Of a DNA stretch of 64,000 bases, positions 21,961 to 31,427 are shown piece by piece. The translations under genes and the position numbers were made by a program. Every line of letters begins with the position of its first letter. The stretch's first letter is position 1. The notes under the pieces were generated by a model that made no database searches, had not been told where the DNA came from, and was given only the letters and a program-made list of their open reading frames with translations. The stretch comes from Prostheceraeus crozeri. Its lineage: Eukaryota; Platyhelminthes; Polycladida; Euryleptidae. The stretch is taken from assembly GCA_907163375.1 (NCBI GenBank), contig CAJQUW010001133.1, positions 124,001 through 188,000 on the forward strand, read 5' to 3'.

Positions 21961-22121
21961 CACGCTCTGTTCTTTTCTTACCTGTTAACTTCTTCATTTT
22001 TATCTTTTGGTGTACGTGTAGGTGTAAATGTTTTCATTCATTTCATGATTATGACTGTCTGAAGGACGGTCGAAAGCTCGAATAACATTCTTCCGTACCA
22101 GTGTGGTTTTTACTTTATTCA
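21961..22121 (+). repeat. PLE 3' terminal repeat
   Basis: Matches 19324-19486 closely and ends TTTATTCATTT at the target duplication. Confidence 0.8.
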
Positions 22122-23543
22122 TTTAGGAAAAGTATTTCCAACTGCTTCATTTTGTTGGCAATTCTCCAAATGTCTATTCATTTCTTCTTTAGTTCTAAAG
22201 CTCGTCATACATTGAAGACAGGGAAAATTAGCATTATCTGAAGATTTTGTAAATATAGAAACATCTTTACACAATATAAAATGACCCTGATAATATGATA
22301 TATTCGCTTGTGCTGATTGTTTTGTTTGTTCTAGTTTTTCAAATTTATCTTGATATATTTTATGTGTTAAATCAATTTGTCTTTGTAAATCTTTTTCAGT
22401 CTGTTGATAATTTTGATTTAATTTTTGTAATTGATAACTATATTCTTTATTTTATTGTTCTTTATATTGTTGTTGACATTTTTTTAAACATTCATTTATT
22501 TTTTGATTGGTTTCATTTTCTTCATTATTTAATTCTTTTTTGTCTTCATTTAATTTTTGAATCGTTTCTATCTTATTTTGATATTTATGGCCATATTCGT
22601 GTACTAATATTTTTGTTTGTTGTTGATAATCTGTTTTACATTTTTGTAAACTTTTATTTAAATTTTCTAATTTTTGTTGATATTCTAAAGATAAAGATGA
22701 ATATTTGTAATTATAATCATCATTACGTCCTTTATAATTATTATGATTAATCATTATTGGTGATAGTGTTTTAACAATTTCAAATTTTTCAGTACATATT
22801 ATATTTCCTTGGTAAAAAATATTATGATGCATGTAATTTCCTCTATCATTATAAACTATTTCTGATTGACATAAATTTTTATTATTCAAATAAAATTTTT
22901 TTGAATCTGAGTAAAATGGAGTAATATTACCAATAGAAACATAATTCACACTTAATTCAAAAACATTTACTTCTATTAAATTTTTATTCTTTTTATGAAA
23001 CTTTTTTAACCAATTATAATCATATGGAAATTCATGTAAGCCATCAGAGTGATCAAATTCATTTATGTATTCTTCTTTATTGTAATGACTTAGTCCTTCT
23101 TTATGATATTCTGCAGGATGTAAATGTGCTATAATACTCCACAGAAAACAATAATCATCTTCATTTTTTATGTTGATTATTTGTGGTGAACTGAAAGGTA
23201 AAGGAACATAACTACCACCAGTATTATTTTTATATTTATCAATTACTATTTTCTTAGATAGTATTTTAACAAATCTCCAACCAGATTCACGTAACTGGGC
23301 TTCAATTATACAATTTTCTAATTTAAGTATCATCGATTCAAATATGGGTTGTATATCATTTATATTATGAATTTCTTGTGAATTTGTAAAATGTCCTTGT
23401 ATTATTTCTTCAGGAATTCAATCAGGTCCATTTTTTGTATAAAGTACTTCTGCATTCATATAACATTTGAAAGATTTCTTAAATATTTTGAAAAAGTTTG
23501 TTAATACATTATAAAAAGTTTCATCGGTTTCATTATGTTCAAC

Positions 23544-23569
23544 GGGCGAAGCCCTAGAACCTTCGGTTC
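23544..23569. repeat. Double-hairpin micro-element A
   Basis: GGGC-GAA-GCCC, TA, GAACC-TTC-GGTTC. On the coding (minus) strand it reads RTEGSRASP in the PolB N-terminal region. Confidence 0.88.
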
Positions 23570-23607
23570 GTACAGACTGATTAAATAAATATTTTATATC
23601 TGTTAAT

Positions 23608-23632
23608 GGCGAAGCCCTAGAACCTTCGGTTC
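23608..23632. repeat. Double-hairpin micro-element B
   Basis: GGC-GAA-GCC then GAACC-TTC-GGTTC; reads RTEGSRASP, 63 bases from element A. The following codons give TDIKYLF, resembling those after element C. Confidence 0.88.
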
Positions 23633-23705
23633 GTTCGGCTTCATCAAATTCATCTATTTCGTTAAATTCATCAGTATCGCTAAATAAATATCTCCCATCT
23701 GGCAC

Positions 23706-23731
23706 GGGCCAAGCCCTAGAACCTTCGGTTT
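23706..23731. repeat. Double-hairpin micro-element C
   Basis: GGGC-CAA-GCCC, TA, GAACC-TTC-GGTTT; reads QTEGSRAWP. Slightly decayed relative to A and B (final pair lost). Confidence 0.85.
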
Positions 23732-24104
23732 GTAGGGTCTCATCTTCACTATTGAAAACTTTTTTATATTCCGAATGTGAATAATCATCAAACATTTCTT
23801 TAACTTTTATATCAGTAGGTAATGTTTCTAGATAGTTTATATAATTATTTAATTTTAATATATTTCCTTCATCAACTCGATCTACATTTTGTAAATGCAA
23901 TTTACTATTTAAATGAGATTGATAACTTCTTTTTGTTTGCAACTTTTTTTTACATAAGTTACAATAAAACTTGGTATTTTCCATTTTTTTTATTTTTTAA
24001 AGAAAAAATTGTGTTTTAATTTTAGATATAAACATTCTAATATCAAGGACTTGAGAGTTATCATATATTATTATACATTTCACGTTCTTAAGTTATTTTA
24101 TTTT

Positions 24105-24300
24105 CTTTATCATATTAAGTTTTATCATATTAAGTTTTATCATATTAAGTTTTATCATATAACGTTTTATCACATTAAGTTTTATCATATAACGTTTTAT
24201 CAAAAGATAATTTAAATTTATTTTCACTAAATATTGATTCTTCATCATCATAAATTGATTCTTCATCATCATAAATTGATTCTTCATCATCATCATAAAT
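24105..24300. repeat. Two simple tandem repeats at the edge of the polymerase block
   Basis: 14-bp units TTTTATCATATTAAG (about seven, with ACG variants) at 24108-24205, followed by 21-bp units TTGATTCTTCATCATCATAAA (about three) at 24234-24298. Close homology with the inner Polinton resumes near 24176 (inner 35110). Confidence 0.8.
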
Positions 24301-25544
24301 TACACTTTTTGGGATTGGATACCATTCTCTTATTGGAATATGTAGCTCTAAATTACATTTATTATTTGATAATAATATAATAGAGAAAAATATTGGTCTT
24401 TGATCTCTTTTGGAAAATTTAATAACACCACCATAATCTGAATCACTTTTAGTTTTTATTAAAGATGATAGGATTTTAAATTGATTAGATGTAAATCCTA
24501 ATTTAAATTTTGTAGACCCGACACATAGTTGTTTAACAGTATCTTCAACTATACCATCATTATTATTTTCAATTGTAAGAAAATGAAATTTAGATAAATT
24601 TTGATTATATGTAGTATTAATGTCATGTACATCAGTATGAGATATAAATTTTTCTTCACTTAAATTTTTATAATTACTAATATTTTTATAATCTTTTTTA
24701 CCATTTACACCATTTTCAGATGTTTCGGAATCATCATTTATATTATCATCATCTATATTATTATCATCATTATTATTATAAGATTCTTTAAGTCTGGCAA
24801 AGCCCTAGAACCTTCTGTTCGTTTATTATGATTATGATGATGGTCATTGTTAATAGTATAAGGTGTTGTCCACATATAAATTTTTTCTTGTTGAGCTAAG
24901 CCATTTATGTAAGATTCTAACAAATTAATATTTAAATTTGAATATAATCCTATATATGTATCATCATCATATCTTTGGGGCATTTCTAATGTTTCTTGTT
25001 TATAAATTGTATCTCTATAATAAACTTGGCATAATAATTCTTCATTATGTTTTTTACTCTCTATGTGAATGTTATATTGATTTTGATCGTCAACAAATAA
25101 TCTAATTTTTTCTTTCGAAAAAGATTTTAATTTTTTAACTAATTCTTTAATATTGATATAATTAGTAATTTTAGTTTCTATCCAATCAGTATTACTAATT
25201 GGTAACACTGCTCTAATAAATCCATAAACGTTATTATGACCTATTATAACCATATTTTGTTTATTTAATTCTACATAAGCCACATCATTATATTTACTGA
25301 CAATATCCATAAATTTTATAAATGGATCACCTGGAAATATACAATAATTAGTTTCTATAGAAGGTAAACCTTTTGTTTGTTCTCTAAATATTTCGGCTTG
25401 TAATTCAAATAAAATATTAACATCTATACATGGATTATTATCATTATTATCAAAACATTTATTTTCAAATCCCGTTGATCTCGTCGAATAAGAAGAACAG
25501 GATGATGCGGACGAATATAATTTTTTTAAATTTGCTTTATCCAT
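24290..25544 (-). pseudogene. Possible PCNA-like sliding-clamp protein (outer copy, broken)
   Basis: Homologue of 35212-36399. An Asn/Ser-rich start is followed by a beta-rich middle and a C-terminal segment (LGFTSNQFKILSSLIKT, then RPICFSIILL) whose order resembles the second half of PCNA-type clamps. The assignment is tentative, since conserved PCNA signatures are weak. Placement next to PolB would suit a processivity factor. Contains the hairpin insert at 24796-24820, shared with the inner copy. The gene looks broken here. Confidence 0.4.
24796..24820. repeat. Double-hairpin micro-element in clamp-like gene
   Basis: GGC-AAA-GCC and GAACC-TTC-TGTTC; coding strand NKRTEGSRALPD. Present in both Polintons (35650-35675 inner), so this insertion predates their split. 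Confidence 0.85.
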
Positions 25545-25760
25545 TTTTTTATTTTTATTAGAAAAAATTTTATTTTTTTATTTTTATTAGAAAAAATTTT
25601 ATTTTTTTATTTTTATTAGAAAAAATTTTATTTTTTTATTTTTATTAGAAGAAAATTTATTATTTTATTTTTATTAGAAAAAAATTTATTATTTTATTTT
25701 TATTAGAAAAAAATTTATTTTTTTTCTCATTATATAAAAAATTTTTTTTATTGTTAAAAA
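25545..25760. promoter_or_regulatory. Divergent intergenic region with AT-rich tandem repeats
   Basis: Between the minus clamp-like gene and the plus fibre-like gene: about six units of TTTTTATTTTTATTAGAAAAA type. The inner Polinton has only about one unit (36400-36444), so repeat number varies. It probably contains two back-to-back promoters; no defined element can be called. Confidence 0.6.
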
Positions 25761-26120
25761 ATGATGCTACCAAATGTTGGTGGAGGTGCATATATCCCGA
25801 ATAATCGTCAATTAGAAATAGAGATAGAAAATTATATCATGAAAACTGGAGATGTTTTATCTGGTCCATTGTATCTTTCTATTCTTCCGCAACAAAATAC
25901 AGAGTTAACAAATAAACAATATGTTGATACACAAATCAATGACTTAAAGGAAAAATATATAAACGATTTTTTGGTTCCACTGATGAACGAATTAAAGTTG
26001 CTTAAACTTAATGACAAATCATTAAACGAAAAATTATTAAAACTTGATAAAAAGGATAGAGAGCTAGAAGCAGATATAGCAAAACTTTTAGAAAGATTTC
26101 TGAACAATCAAAAATTTTAA
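25761..26120 (+). CDS. Fibre-like coiled-coil protein with phage-type GPL...KxYVD motif (outer copy)
   Basis: 119 residues. Residues 28-57 read KTGDVLSGPLYL...NTELTNKQYVDTQI, matching the motif repeated in phage tail-fibre proteins (K/S-GDxMxGPLxL...P...AxxKxYVD). Residues 58-119 are a heptad-like Leu/Lys/Asp coiled coil. A short N-terminal tail (LPNVGGGAYIP) could anchor to a penton. In phages this motif occurs in trimeric fibres; a receptor-binding spike role is inferred. The inner copy (36445-36804) differs at about four residues, and the coiled-coil gene follows. Confidence 0.65.
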   Translation: MMLPNVGGGAYIPNNRQLEIEIENYIMKTGDVLSGPLYLSILPQQNTELTNKQYVDTQINDLKEKYINDFLVPLMNELKLLKLNDKSLNEKLLKLDKKDRELEADIAKLLERFLNNQKF

Positions 26121-26149
26121 TATTACTTTCTATAAATTTAAAATCTGCA

Positions 26150-26664
26150 GTCATTAAAAATAAACATCAGATAAAAATGTTAAAAGAACATTAGAAGATG
26201 AAATAGAAAAACTACCTGAAAGAATTAAAAAAAAATTAAAGCAGTTACAAACTACATTCCAAAAAAGTGTTGATGAATTAAGTTCTAAAATTACTCAACA
26301 AATGAAAAAGATGAATAGAATAATAAATGAAGTAAACTCACTTAATCAAAAAGTTGATAAAATGAAAACTCTTAAAATCAATTTAGAAAATGAATTAAAG
26401 AAAAATTTACAAGAAAACTCTAAAGAAAATAAAGAACAGTTAGATGCTGTTAAAAGACAATTAGATGTTCTTAAAATTAAGTTAAATGCTCTTAAAGCGG
26501 CGTTGAAGATGAATCAGGAGAAAATGCAAGTTAATAGAAAAGAAATTAAAGTACATCACACGCTACTTGACGCAATAGATAAAGTGCAACAATCAATTAA
26601 TAAAGTTATCTCGAAGTTGTTGTCCATTCACAAACGTAAATCTTATCATAAACGTAAATCTTAG
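26150..26664 (+). pseudogene. Coiled-coil protein (outer copy, looks broken)
   Basis: Lys/Glu/Leu heptads over nearly the whole length (MKKMNRIINEVNSLNQKVDKM and onward), ending in basic KRKS repeats. Homologous to 36860-37329. It could be the shaft of a fibre together with the preceding gene. Not recognised by family. The gene looks broken. Confidence 0.55.
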
Positions 26665-26716
26665 CGCAAATATTAACGTAAATATTTTTTCCCAAAAGTC
26701 AAATTTATTCCTAAAA

Positions 26717-27138
26717 ATGCCTATAACTTATAAACACAATCTTAAACATTTTGCTTCAAATCAAAGAATTGCTCATGAACCACGTATGAATCCTGTTTAT
26801 CATTATGATAATAGAGAAACAGTTCACACGGAAGGAGCTGGCATCTTTTCTGGTATTGGAAGTATCGTTAACTTAATTAAAAATAATAAAGATTTGATTA
26901 CATCTGCTGCAAAAGGAGCAGCTGCTATAGGTAGTACAGCTAGTGCAATATCAAATGCTGTTAAGTCTCAAAACGAATTAAAACAACTAGAAGCTATTCG
27001 TAAACTTAGGAATGATTCTGAAGAACTAAAAAATTTAAAAAAACTTTCAGAGGAAACAAAAAACAAAATTGCTAACATAGCTGTGGGGGAAACCTTGAGG
27101 AGCGGAGCTCCGTCTGATAGTAAACATAAGAAGAAATC
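26717..27138 (+). pseudogene. Hydrophobic minor virion protein, interrupted by the inner Polinton
   Basis: The start (MPITYKHNLKHFASNQRIAHEP) precedes a Gly/Ala-rich hydrophobic segment (GAGIFSGIGSIVNLIKN, then SAAKGAAAIGSTASAI) and a charged coiled coil, as in the amphipathic minor virion proteins of Polintons and adenovirus pVI-like proteins. The inner Polinton inserted at GAAATC (27133-27138); the remainder continues at 43411. The inner copy is 37383-37889. Confidence 0.7.
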
Positions 27139-27676
27139 AGTAGTATATAGTGTGACATCCGGCGCGACGCTTCGCTTCGCTTTGCTTCGCTTTGCTTGCG
27201 CCGGATGTCACACTTTTGCGGGTTTTTTCAAAAAAATCAAAATTTCAAAAATGTAGGTAGACTTCAAATTTCACGTGGCCGAAGGGGCGAAAATTTAGGT
27301 AGTGACAAATTTTCAAAAAAATCAAAATTTCAAAAATTTAGCCGGTCTCAAAAATATCACGTAATCTCAAATTTGAGAATTACAATTTTCATTGCTTAAA
27401 TCATGACCGTTCCAGGACACCGAAAATCATAAAACTTAAGAATCTCAAATTTGGGAATTACAATTTTCTCGCTTAAATCATGACCGTTCCAGGACACCGA
27501 AAATCATAAAAGTTGAGAATTTCAAATTCATGAATTTTATCCATCTTTCAGGTTTTTAAAATATATCATGTGACTAATAATATTTCTTTAAAAATGGAAG
27601 AAACAAAAGTGGATGAAACAAAAGTGGAAGGAACTTCAGAAATGGAAGAAACCGCAAGAATATATCCTTCGTTATC
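27139..27676 (+). repeat. Inner Polinton left terminal inverted repeat
   Basis: Matches 42876-43404 inverted, with few substitutions and small indels. The outer half is unlike the outer Polinton terminus; the inner half, with two 17-mer copies, is shared. It runs about 27 codons into gene 1, so a second copy of the gene 1 start lies at the right end. Confidence 0.93.
27150..27213. repeat. Long GC-rich terminal hairpin
   Basis: Sixteen-base perfect stem GTGTGACATCCGGCGC (27150-27165) pairs with 27198-27213; the loop is five-base GCTTC/GCTTT repeats. It starts 11 bases inside the element end. Mirrored at 43330-43393 in the right repeat. Confidence 0.92.
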
Positions 27677-28334
27677 ATATGAACGTAGTTCTACTTTAAT
27701 GGACATTGAAAAAATGAATAAAGAAAAACACAAAGATAGAGTTAGGTATATGAAAGATAAGGAATCTCAATTATTATTAAGATTAGAGCATTATAAAAAA
27801 TTAAGAAAGAGATGGAGTAAAGTTAAGAATGTAACACAAGGAATTGGCATATTCTTAACAATAAGTTTAGGTGCTTTAACAATTGTTATATCTTCAGGTG
27901 TTTTAGTAATTCCAGTAGTTGCTACAGCTTTAACAGGTACGGGTGTTTTTGCAACTTCACTTGTTACAATGTTAGATAAATCTTTAATAACTAAGAAACG
28001 AAAATCATCAAAAACTAAGCATTTACATATTAAAGAAGTTTATGACAAATTACACTACTACTTTCAAAGAGTATGTGATGATAATGTTATTACGTTAGAT
28101 GAGATTGAAAAATTTGATCAAATAGCTAATGAAGTAAATCAAACCTTTCAATTACAGTCCGAAAAAGTTGATGATAAGAATAGACAGGATGATAAAACTT
28201 TTACTGATGGCAAAATTTCTAATGAAGAAAATGACAAAATTTTTTTAGAAGAGCTAAAAACTTTAAGCGAAAATTTAAGCAAAACTTTATTAAACAAAAC
28301 TTTATTTAACAAAACTTTATTAAACAAAACTTAA
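27594..28334 (+). CDS. Polinton gene 1, membrane protein (inner copy)
   Basis: 246 residues from the Met at 27594. Same plan as 10594-11289: repeated KVDETKVEGTSEMEET start, basic helix, two hydrophobic segments, acidic/basic tail with LLNKT repeats. The reading frame is open. The N-terminus lies inside the terminal repeat, so promoter and start are duplicated at the far end of the element. Function unknown; a membrane-active virion or exit protein is one possibility. Confidence 0.7.
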   Translation: MEETKVDETKVEGTSEMEETARIYPSLSYERSSTLMDIEKMNKEKHKDRVRYMKDKESQLLLRLEHYKKLRKRWSKVKNVTQGIGIFLTISLGALTIVISSGVLVIPVVATALTGTGVFATSLVTMLDKSLITKKRKSSKTKHLHIKEVYDKLHYYFQRVCDDNVITLDEIEKFDQIANEVNQTFQLQSEKVDDKNRQDDKTFTDGKISNEENDKIFLEELKTLSENLSKTLLNKTLFNKTLLNKT

Positions 28335-28454
28335 AACGAGAAAACTTTAAACGAAAAGATGTCAGACAACAAAGCAATAAAAAATAATTTGTTCAGTAAA
28401 ATGTTTTTGTTGTATTCCAATGTTACAACAAAATTCAAATATTACATTTTAAAA

Positions 28455-29288
28455 ATGGATAAAATTAAAGCTGATAATCAAAAAAGAATAAAACAATTAG
28501 AAGAGTTAATAAAATAAAGAAATATTATGAAAGAAAATCATCTTCAACATAGAATGATAAAAGCTGGTATTCAATCTGATATGTTTGAAAAAATGCAGCA
28601 AACCGAGCAAGTAAAAACTGATTTTGAAAAAACTATGAAACCATTTAAAACTCTTGAAAAAGAAAGTACAAATAATGATAAACAAATTGATATAACAGAT
28701 CCAGAGCACAAAACTATATTAGATGACTATGGATTACTAGAATCAAACATTAATAAGAAATTACCAATATCTATGCAATTTGAACATTCTATTTCATTTA
28801 TAGATGGAAAAACAATACCTACATTTTATCTCGGACAAAAAGAAATATTTCCACAACCTTTTCGAGGTTTAATTTTTTCACCAGATAAATCTCCTTTTAA
28901 TTTAGATAGAAATTTTGTTAATCTTTTAAGAGGAGCAGATTTAAATAATTATGCTGTAGAAGATCTCATAAAATATAAACCTATGTTAGACATAGTTGGT
29001 GCAGTAAAATCTCTTAGACGTTATAAACAATTAGAAAATTTATTATCAACGGGAGTTAAAGTAGGGAAAGGTTTATCTGAAAAACAGAAAACAGAAACAG
29101 AAACAACCATTTTTTTACCAGATGAACCACAAGAATTACTAAATAGATTAAATATTTTAATATCTGCAATAAAAGAAGGACATAATTCTAGTTTCAATGA
29201 AATTCATGCTATATTGAAAAGACTGTTAGAAAAGAAGATTCTAAATCAAGAGGATTATAAAAGTGTAGCTGAAATATGTTGTTTCTAA
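28455..29288 (+). pseudogene. Polinton gene 2, coiled-coil N-terminus (inner copy)
   Basis: Near-identical to 11411-12220, with the conserved FYLGQKEIFPQPFRGLIF block and a helical C-terminus. It differs by lacking the 3' double hairpin and by a short extra stretch (SEKQKTETET). It lies between gene 1 and penton. It looks broken near its start. Confidence 0.6.
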
Positions 29289-29355
29289 TTTTTATCTATG
29301 ATTTTTATTTATGATTTTTATCTATGATTTTTATCTACGATTTTTATCTATAATA
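29286..29355. repeat. Short tandem repeat upstream of inner penton
   Basis: ATTTTTATCTATG units, about five, against about eight in the outer element. Confidence 0.75.
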
Positions 29356-29379
29356 TTTATTCAAAATTTTAACTAAAAA

Positions 29380-30168
29380 ATGTGTTCAGCAGATTTAGAC
29401 AAAAGTAATAATCATTTAGAAAATCTAACAGAGATTTTGGGTTCATCAAAATTTAGTACGACGTTAAAAATTATAACAACTACTTCATCACACACTTGTA
29501 ATTTAGAACCCATTCTACATTTGGAACAAAATAAAAATTATCAAATTGCATTGACTAGTTTCTCTACATTTAACACTATTCAAAACGTTATCAAAGATGT
29601 GAATGACCAATTTAGATATTCTACTGATAAAGGCAAAACCTGGAAAATACTAAATTTTCTTCCTGGTTCTTACGAAGTTGAATCAATATCAAATGAAATT
29701 AAGAGACATTTAGGTATACCATTTAAAGATAAGAAACAATTACATTTTGCAGTTGAACCGGCAGTTAATAAATTTTCTCTTACTTTAGACGAAAATCATC
29801 AAGTTGATTTTAATCATGATAGATCATTGTCAAAGCTATTAGGATTTAATAAACAAATCTATAGTCAAGGTTATCATTTAGGTGAGAAGATTCCAAAAAT
29901 AACTGAAATAAATTCAATTGTTGTACATTGCGACATTATTGAAGGAAGATATATAAATGGTAAATTGTCAAATTTAATATTCAGTTTTCCAGCTTTTACT
30001 GTACCCATTGGTTATAGATTAAATGTAATTCCACAAACATTAATATATTTCCCTATTACAAGAAAAACTATTAACAACATTAACATTAGAATCACTGATG
30101 AAAAAGGACAAGAAATAAATTTTGGATGTGAAGAGATTATGATAGATCTTTTGGTTCGGGAGGTATAA
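29380..30168 (+). CDS. Polinton penton / minor capsid protein (inner copy)
   Basis: 262 residues, open throughout, the same single jelly-roll penton pattern as 12395-13183 (LPGSYEVESISNEI, SLSKLLGF, INSIVVHCDIIEG). Differences from the outer copy are scattered conservative changes. One GGGAG-type hairpin unit overlaps its end, where the outer copy has three. Confidence 0.85.
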   Translation: MCSADLDKSNNHLENLTEILGSSKFSTTLKIITTTSSHTCNLEPILHLEQNKNYQIALTSFSTFNTIQNVIKDVNDQFRYSTDKGKTWKILNFLPGSYEVESISNEIKRHLGIPFKDKKQLHFAVEPAVNKFSLTLDENHQVDFNHDRSLSKLLGFNKQIYSQGYHLGEKIPKITEINSIVVHCDIIEGRYINGKLSNLIFSFPAFTVPIGYRLNVIPQTLIYFPITRKTINNINIRITDEKGQEINFGCEEIMIDLLVREV

Positions 30169-30254
30169 ACTCCTACGCGAAGCTAGAGAAGTTTAATTTT
30201 CTTCTTCTTCTTTAAAAATAAAAATAAAATAAAAATAAATTTTTTTATTAAAAA

Positions 30255-31022
30255 ATGGGTGAAGTACCCCCATTAAACAAAAAAAAACTTAAATTTAATC
30301 ATCATCCAAATTTATCTAATAAAGTTTTGTCAGTTATTTGTGGAAGATCAGGATGTGGAAAAACGTATCTATTATTTAAAATTTTAACGACTCCAAATTT
30401 TTTGGATTATAACAATCTTATAATTTATACAACAACGGCAGAACAACCCGTCTATCAATTTTTAAAATATGGATTTGAAAATAATCTTAAAAAAACAGCA
30501 ATTGCTTCATTATTCAAAGAATATGAAAAATCTGAAGACGAAGAAGAAATAAGTTCGTGGTGTGAAGAAGCAGCAAAAAATAATCAGTTACTTGAATCCA
30601 ATAAAAATAAGCATATAAAAATACAATTAATAGATGATAGTGGTAATATGCAAGATCCTAGTAAACTAGATAAAACAATGAAACATTGTGTAATTTTTGA
30701 TGATTGTGTTAATGATAGAAATCAGTCAATTCAGAGAAATTATTTCACAAGAGGTAGACATAATAACTGTAGTGTTTTTTATTTAACACAAAGTATGTAT
30801 TCATTAGACGGAAGTGTTATTAGAAAGAATGCAAATATATTTATACTATTTGAAATAAATGCAAGAAACTTAAGTGATTTGTTAAGAGATTTATGTGTAA
30901 GAAATAAAGATGAATTTAAACAATCGTGTAACAATGCTTGGTCAAAAGATTATGGCTTCATTACAATTAATATTAATAAAAAAATTCATGATAGAGTTAT
31001 AGAAAATATTTTCGCGGAGTGA
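30255..31022 (+). CDS. Polinton packaging ATPase, A32/FtsK-HerA type (inner copy)
   Basis: 255 residues, open. Walker A GRSGCGKT at 30-37, Walker B VIFDDC at 146-151, polar sensor TQS at 178-180 and candidate arginine finger near R190. Length and motif order match Polinton, virophage and poxvirus A32-like packaging ATPases, which drive genome entry into the capsid. Sequence similarity to the outer element ends abruptly at its last codons, marking one edge of the swapped polymerase block. Confidence 0.92.
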   Translation: MGEVPPLNKKKLKFNHHPNLSNKVLSVICGRSGCGKTYLLFKILTTPNFLDYNNLIIYTTTAEQPVYQFLKYGFENNLKKTAIASLFKEYEKSEDEEEISSWCEEAAKNNQLLESNKNKHIKIQLIDDSGNMQDPSKLDKTMKHCVIFDDCVNDRNQSIQRNYFTRGRHNNCSVFYLTQSMYSLDGSVIRKNANIFILFEINARNLSDLLRDLCVRNKDEFKQSCNNAWSKDYGFITININKKIHDRVIENIFAE

Positions 31023-31072
31023 CCGAATAATTTTTTCTTATAAATTTTTTGTTAATAAAAATAAAAAAAATT

Positions 31073-31378
31073 ATGTTGAATGATTATAAGATAGAGCATG
31101 TACCAGTTTTAAAAGATTATCGTCATCCTACAAATCCTGTAAATTCGAAGAAAGAAGTTAGATTTTATTATTATCATAAATACGTAGTGCTCGTTACAGA
31201 TTATAAAACAAAACATGGTATTAAACCGTGTGTTAAAACAAAAGACTTTCCACTTTGTTTAAGAAGTTTCCGAGTATTTTTGGCGTATAATAATTTATGG
31301 TGGTTGGTTAAGAAAGAACATTTAACAACACATGAATTAGAAACATTACATCAATTACATATTCCTGTGTATATGTAA
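31073..31378 (+). CDS. Small basic protein between ATPase and PolB, unrecognised
   Basis: 101 residues from the Met at 31073, rich in Tyr, His and Lys (VRFYYYHKYVVLVTDYKTKH). No domain recognised and no counterpart in the outer Polinton, so it travels with this polymerase type. It starts 50 bases after the ATPase and ends 50 bases before PolB, in the same direction. A replication accessory role is only a guess from position. Confidence 0.55.
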   Translation: MLNDYKIEHVPVLKDYRHPTNPVNSKKEVRFYYYHKYVVLVTDYKTKHGIKPCVKTKDFPLCLRSFRVFLAYNNLWWLVKKEHLTTHELETLHQLHIPVYM

Positions 31379-31383
31379 AAACG

Positions 31384-31395
31384 GAACCGAGGTTC
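31384..31395. repeat. Small GC-rich hairpin between genes
   Basis: GAACC-GA-GGTTC immediately after the stop of the small gene. It shares the GAACC...GGTTC stem of the double-hairpin family. Confidence 0.55.
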
Positions 31396-31427
31396 TATGT
31401 AAAAATTCATTTTTTCTTTTAAAAAAT

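Larger units (their letters stand above)
16961..22121. mobile_element. Penelope-like element with inverted truncated second copy
   Basis: A minus-oriented 5'-truncated copy (16961-19323) is joined to a plus-oriented longer copy (19324-22121). Target duplications TTTAGGAAAAGTA flank it (16948-16960 and 22122-22134; 10-13 bp, the exact edge being ambiguous). The two arms form a palindrome of about 2.3 kb each around a spacer of roughly 465 bp. It sits inside the outer Polinton PolB. The arms differ by only a handful of residues over about 700, so it is young. Confidence 0.9.
22135..23984 (-). pseudogene. Polinton PolB N-terminal region (outer copy, broken)
   Basis: Minus-strand continuation of the PolB gene beyond the PLE. 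In coding order it has a C2H2 finger at the start (FYCNLCKKKL...SHLNSKLHL, from 23984); then a linker with three hairpin-encoded RTEGSRA inserts. After that comes the domain seen at the N-terminus of many Polinton polymerases (DYCFLWSIIAHLHP, then DGLHEFPYDYNWLKKFHKKN), a long coiled coil, and a second C2H2-like finger (CLQCMTSF...HLENC) just before the PLE. The N-terminal domain is thought to relate to protein-primed initiation; that is family knowledge. The region looks broken, independently of the PLE. Confidence 0.75.

Noticed and set aside
22295-22750. Plus-strand hydrophobic frame of 151 residues
   Set aside because: It is the complement of the AT-rich coiled-coil part of the minus-strand PolB region; the hydrophobic look comes from base composition.
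24009-24296. Open frames over the repeats at the polymerase block edge
   Set aside because: Both strands are open only because the short repeat unit has no stop; no protein signal.
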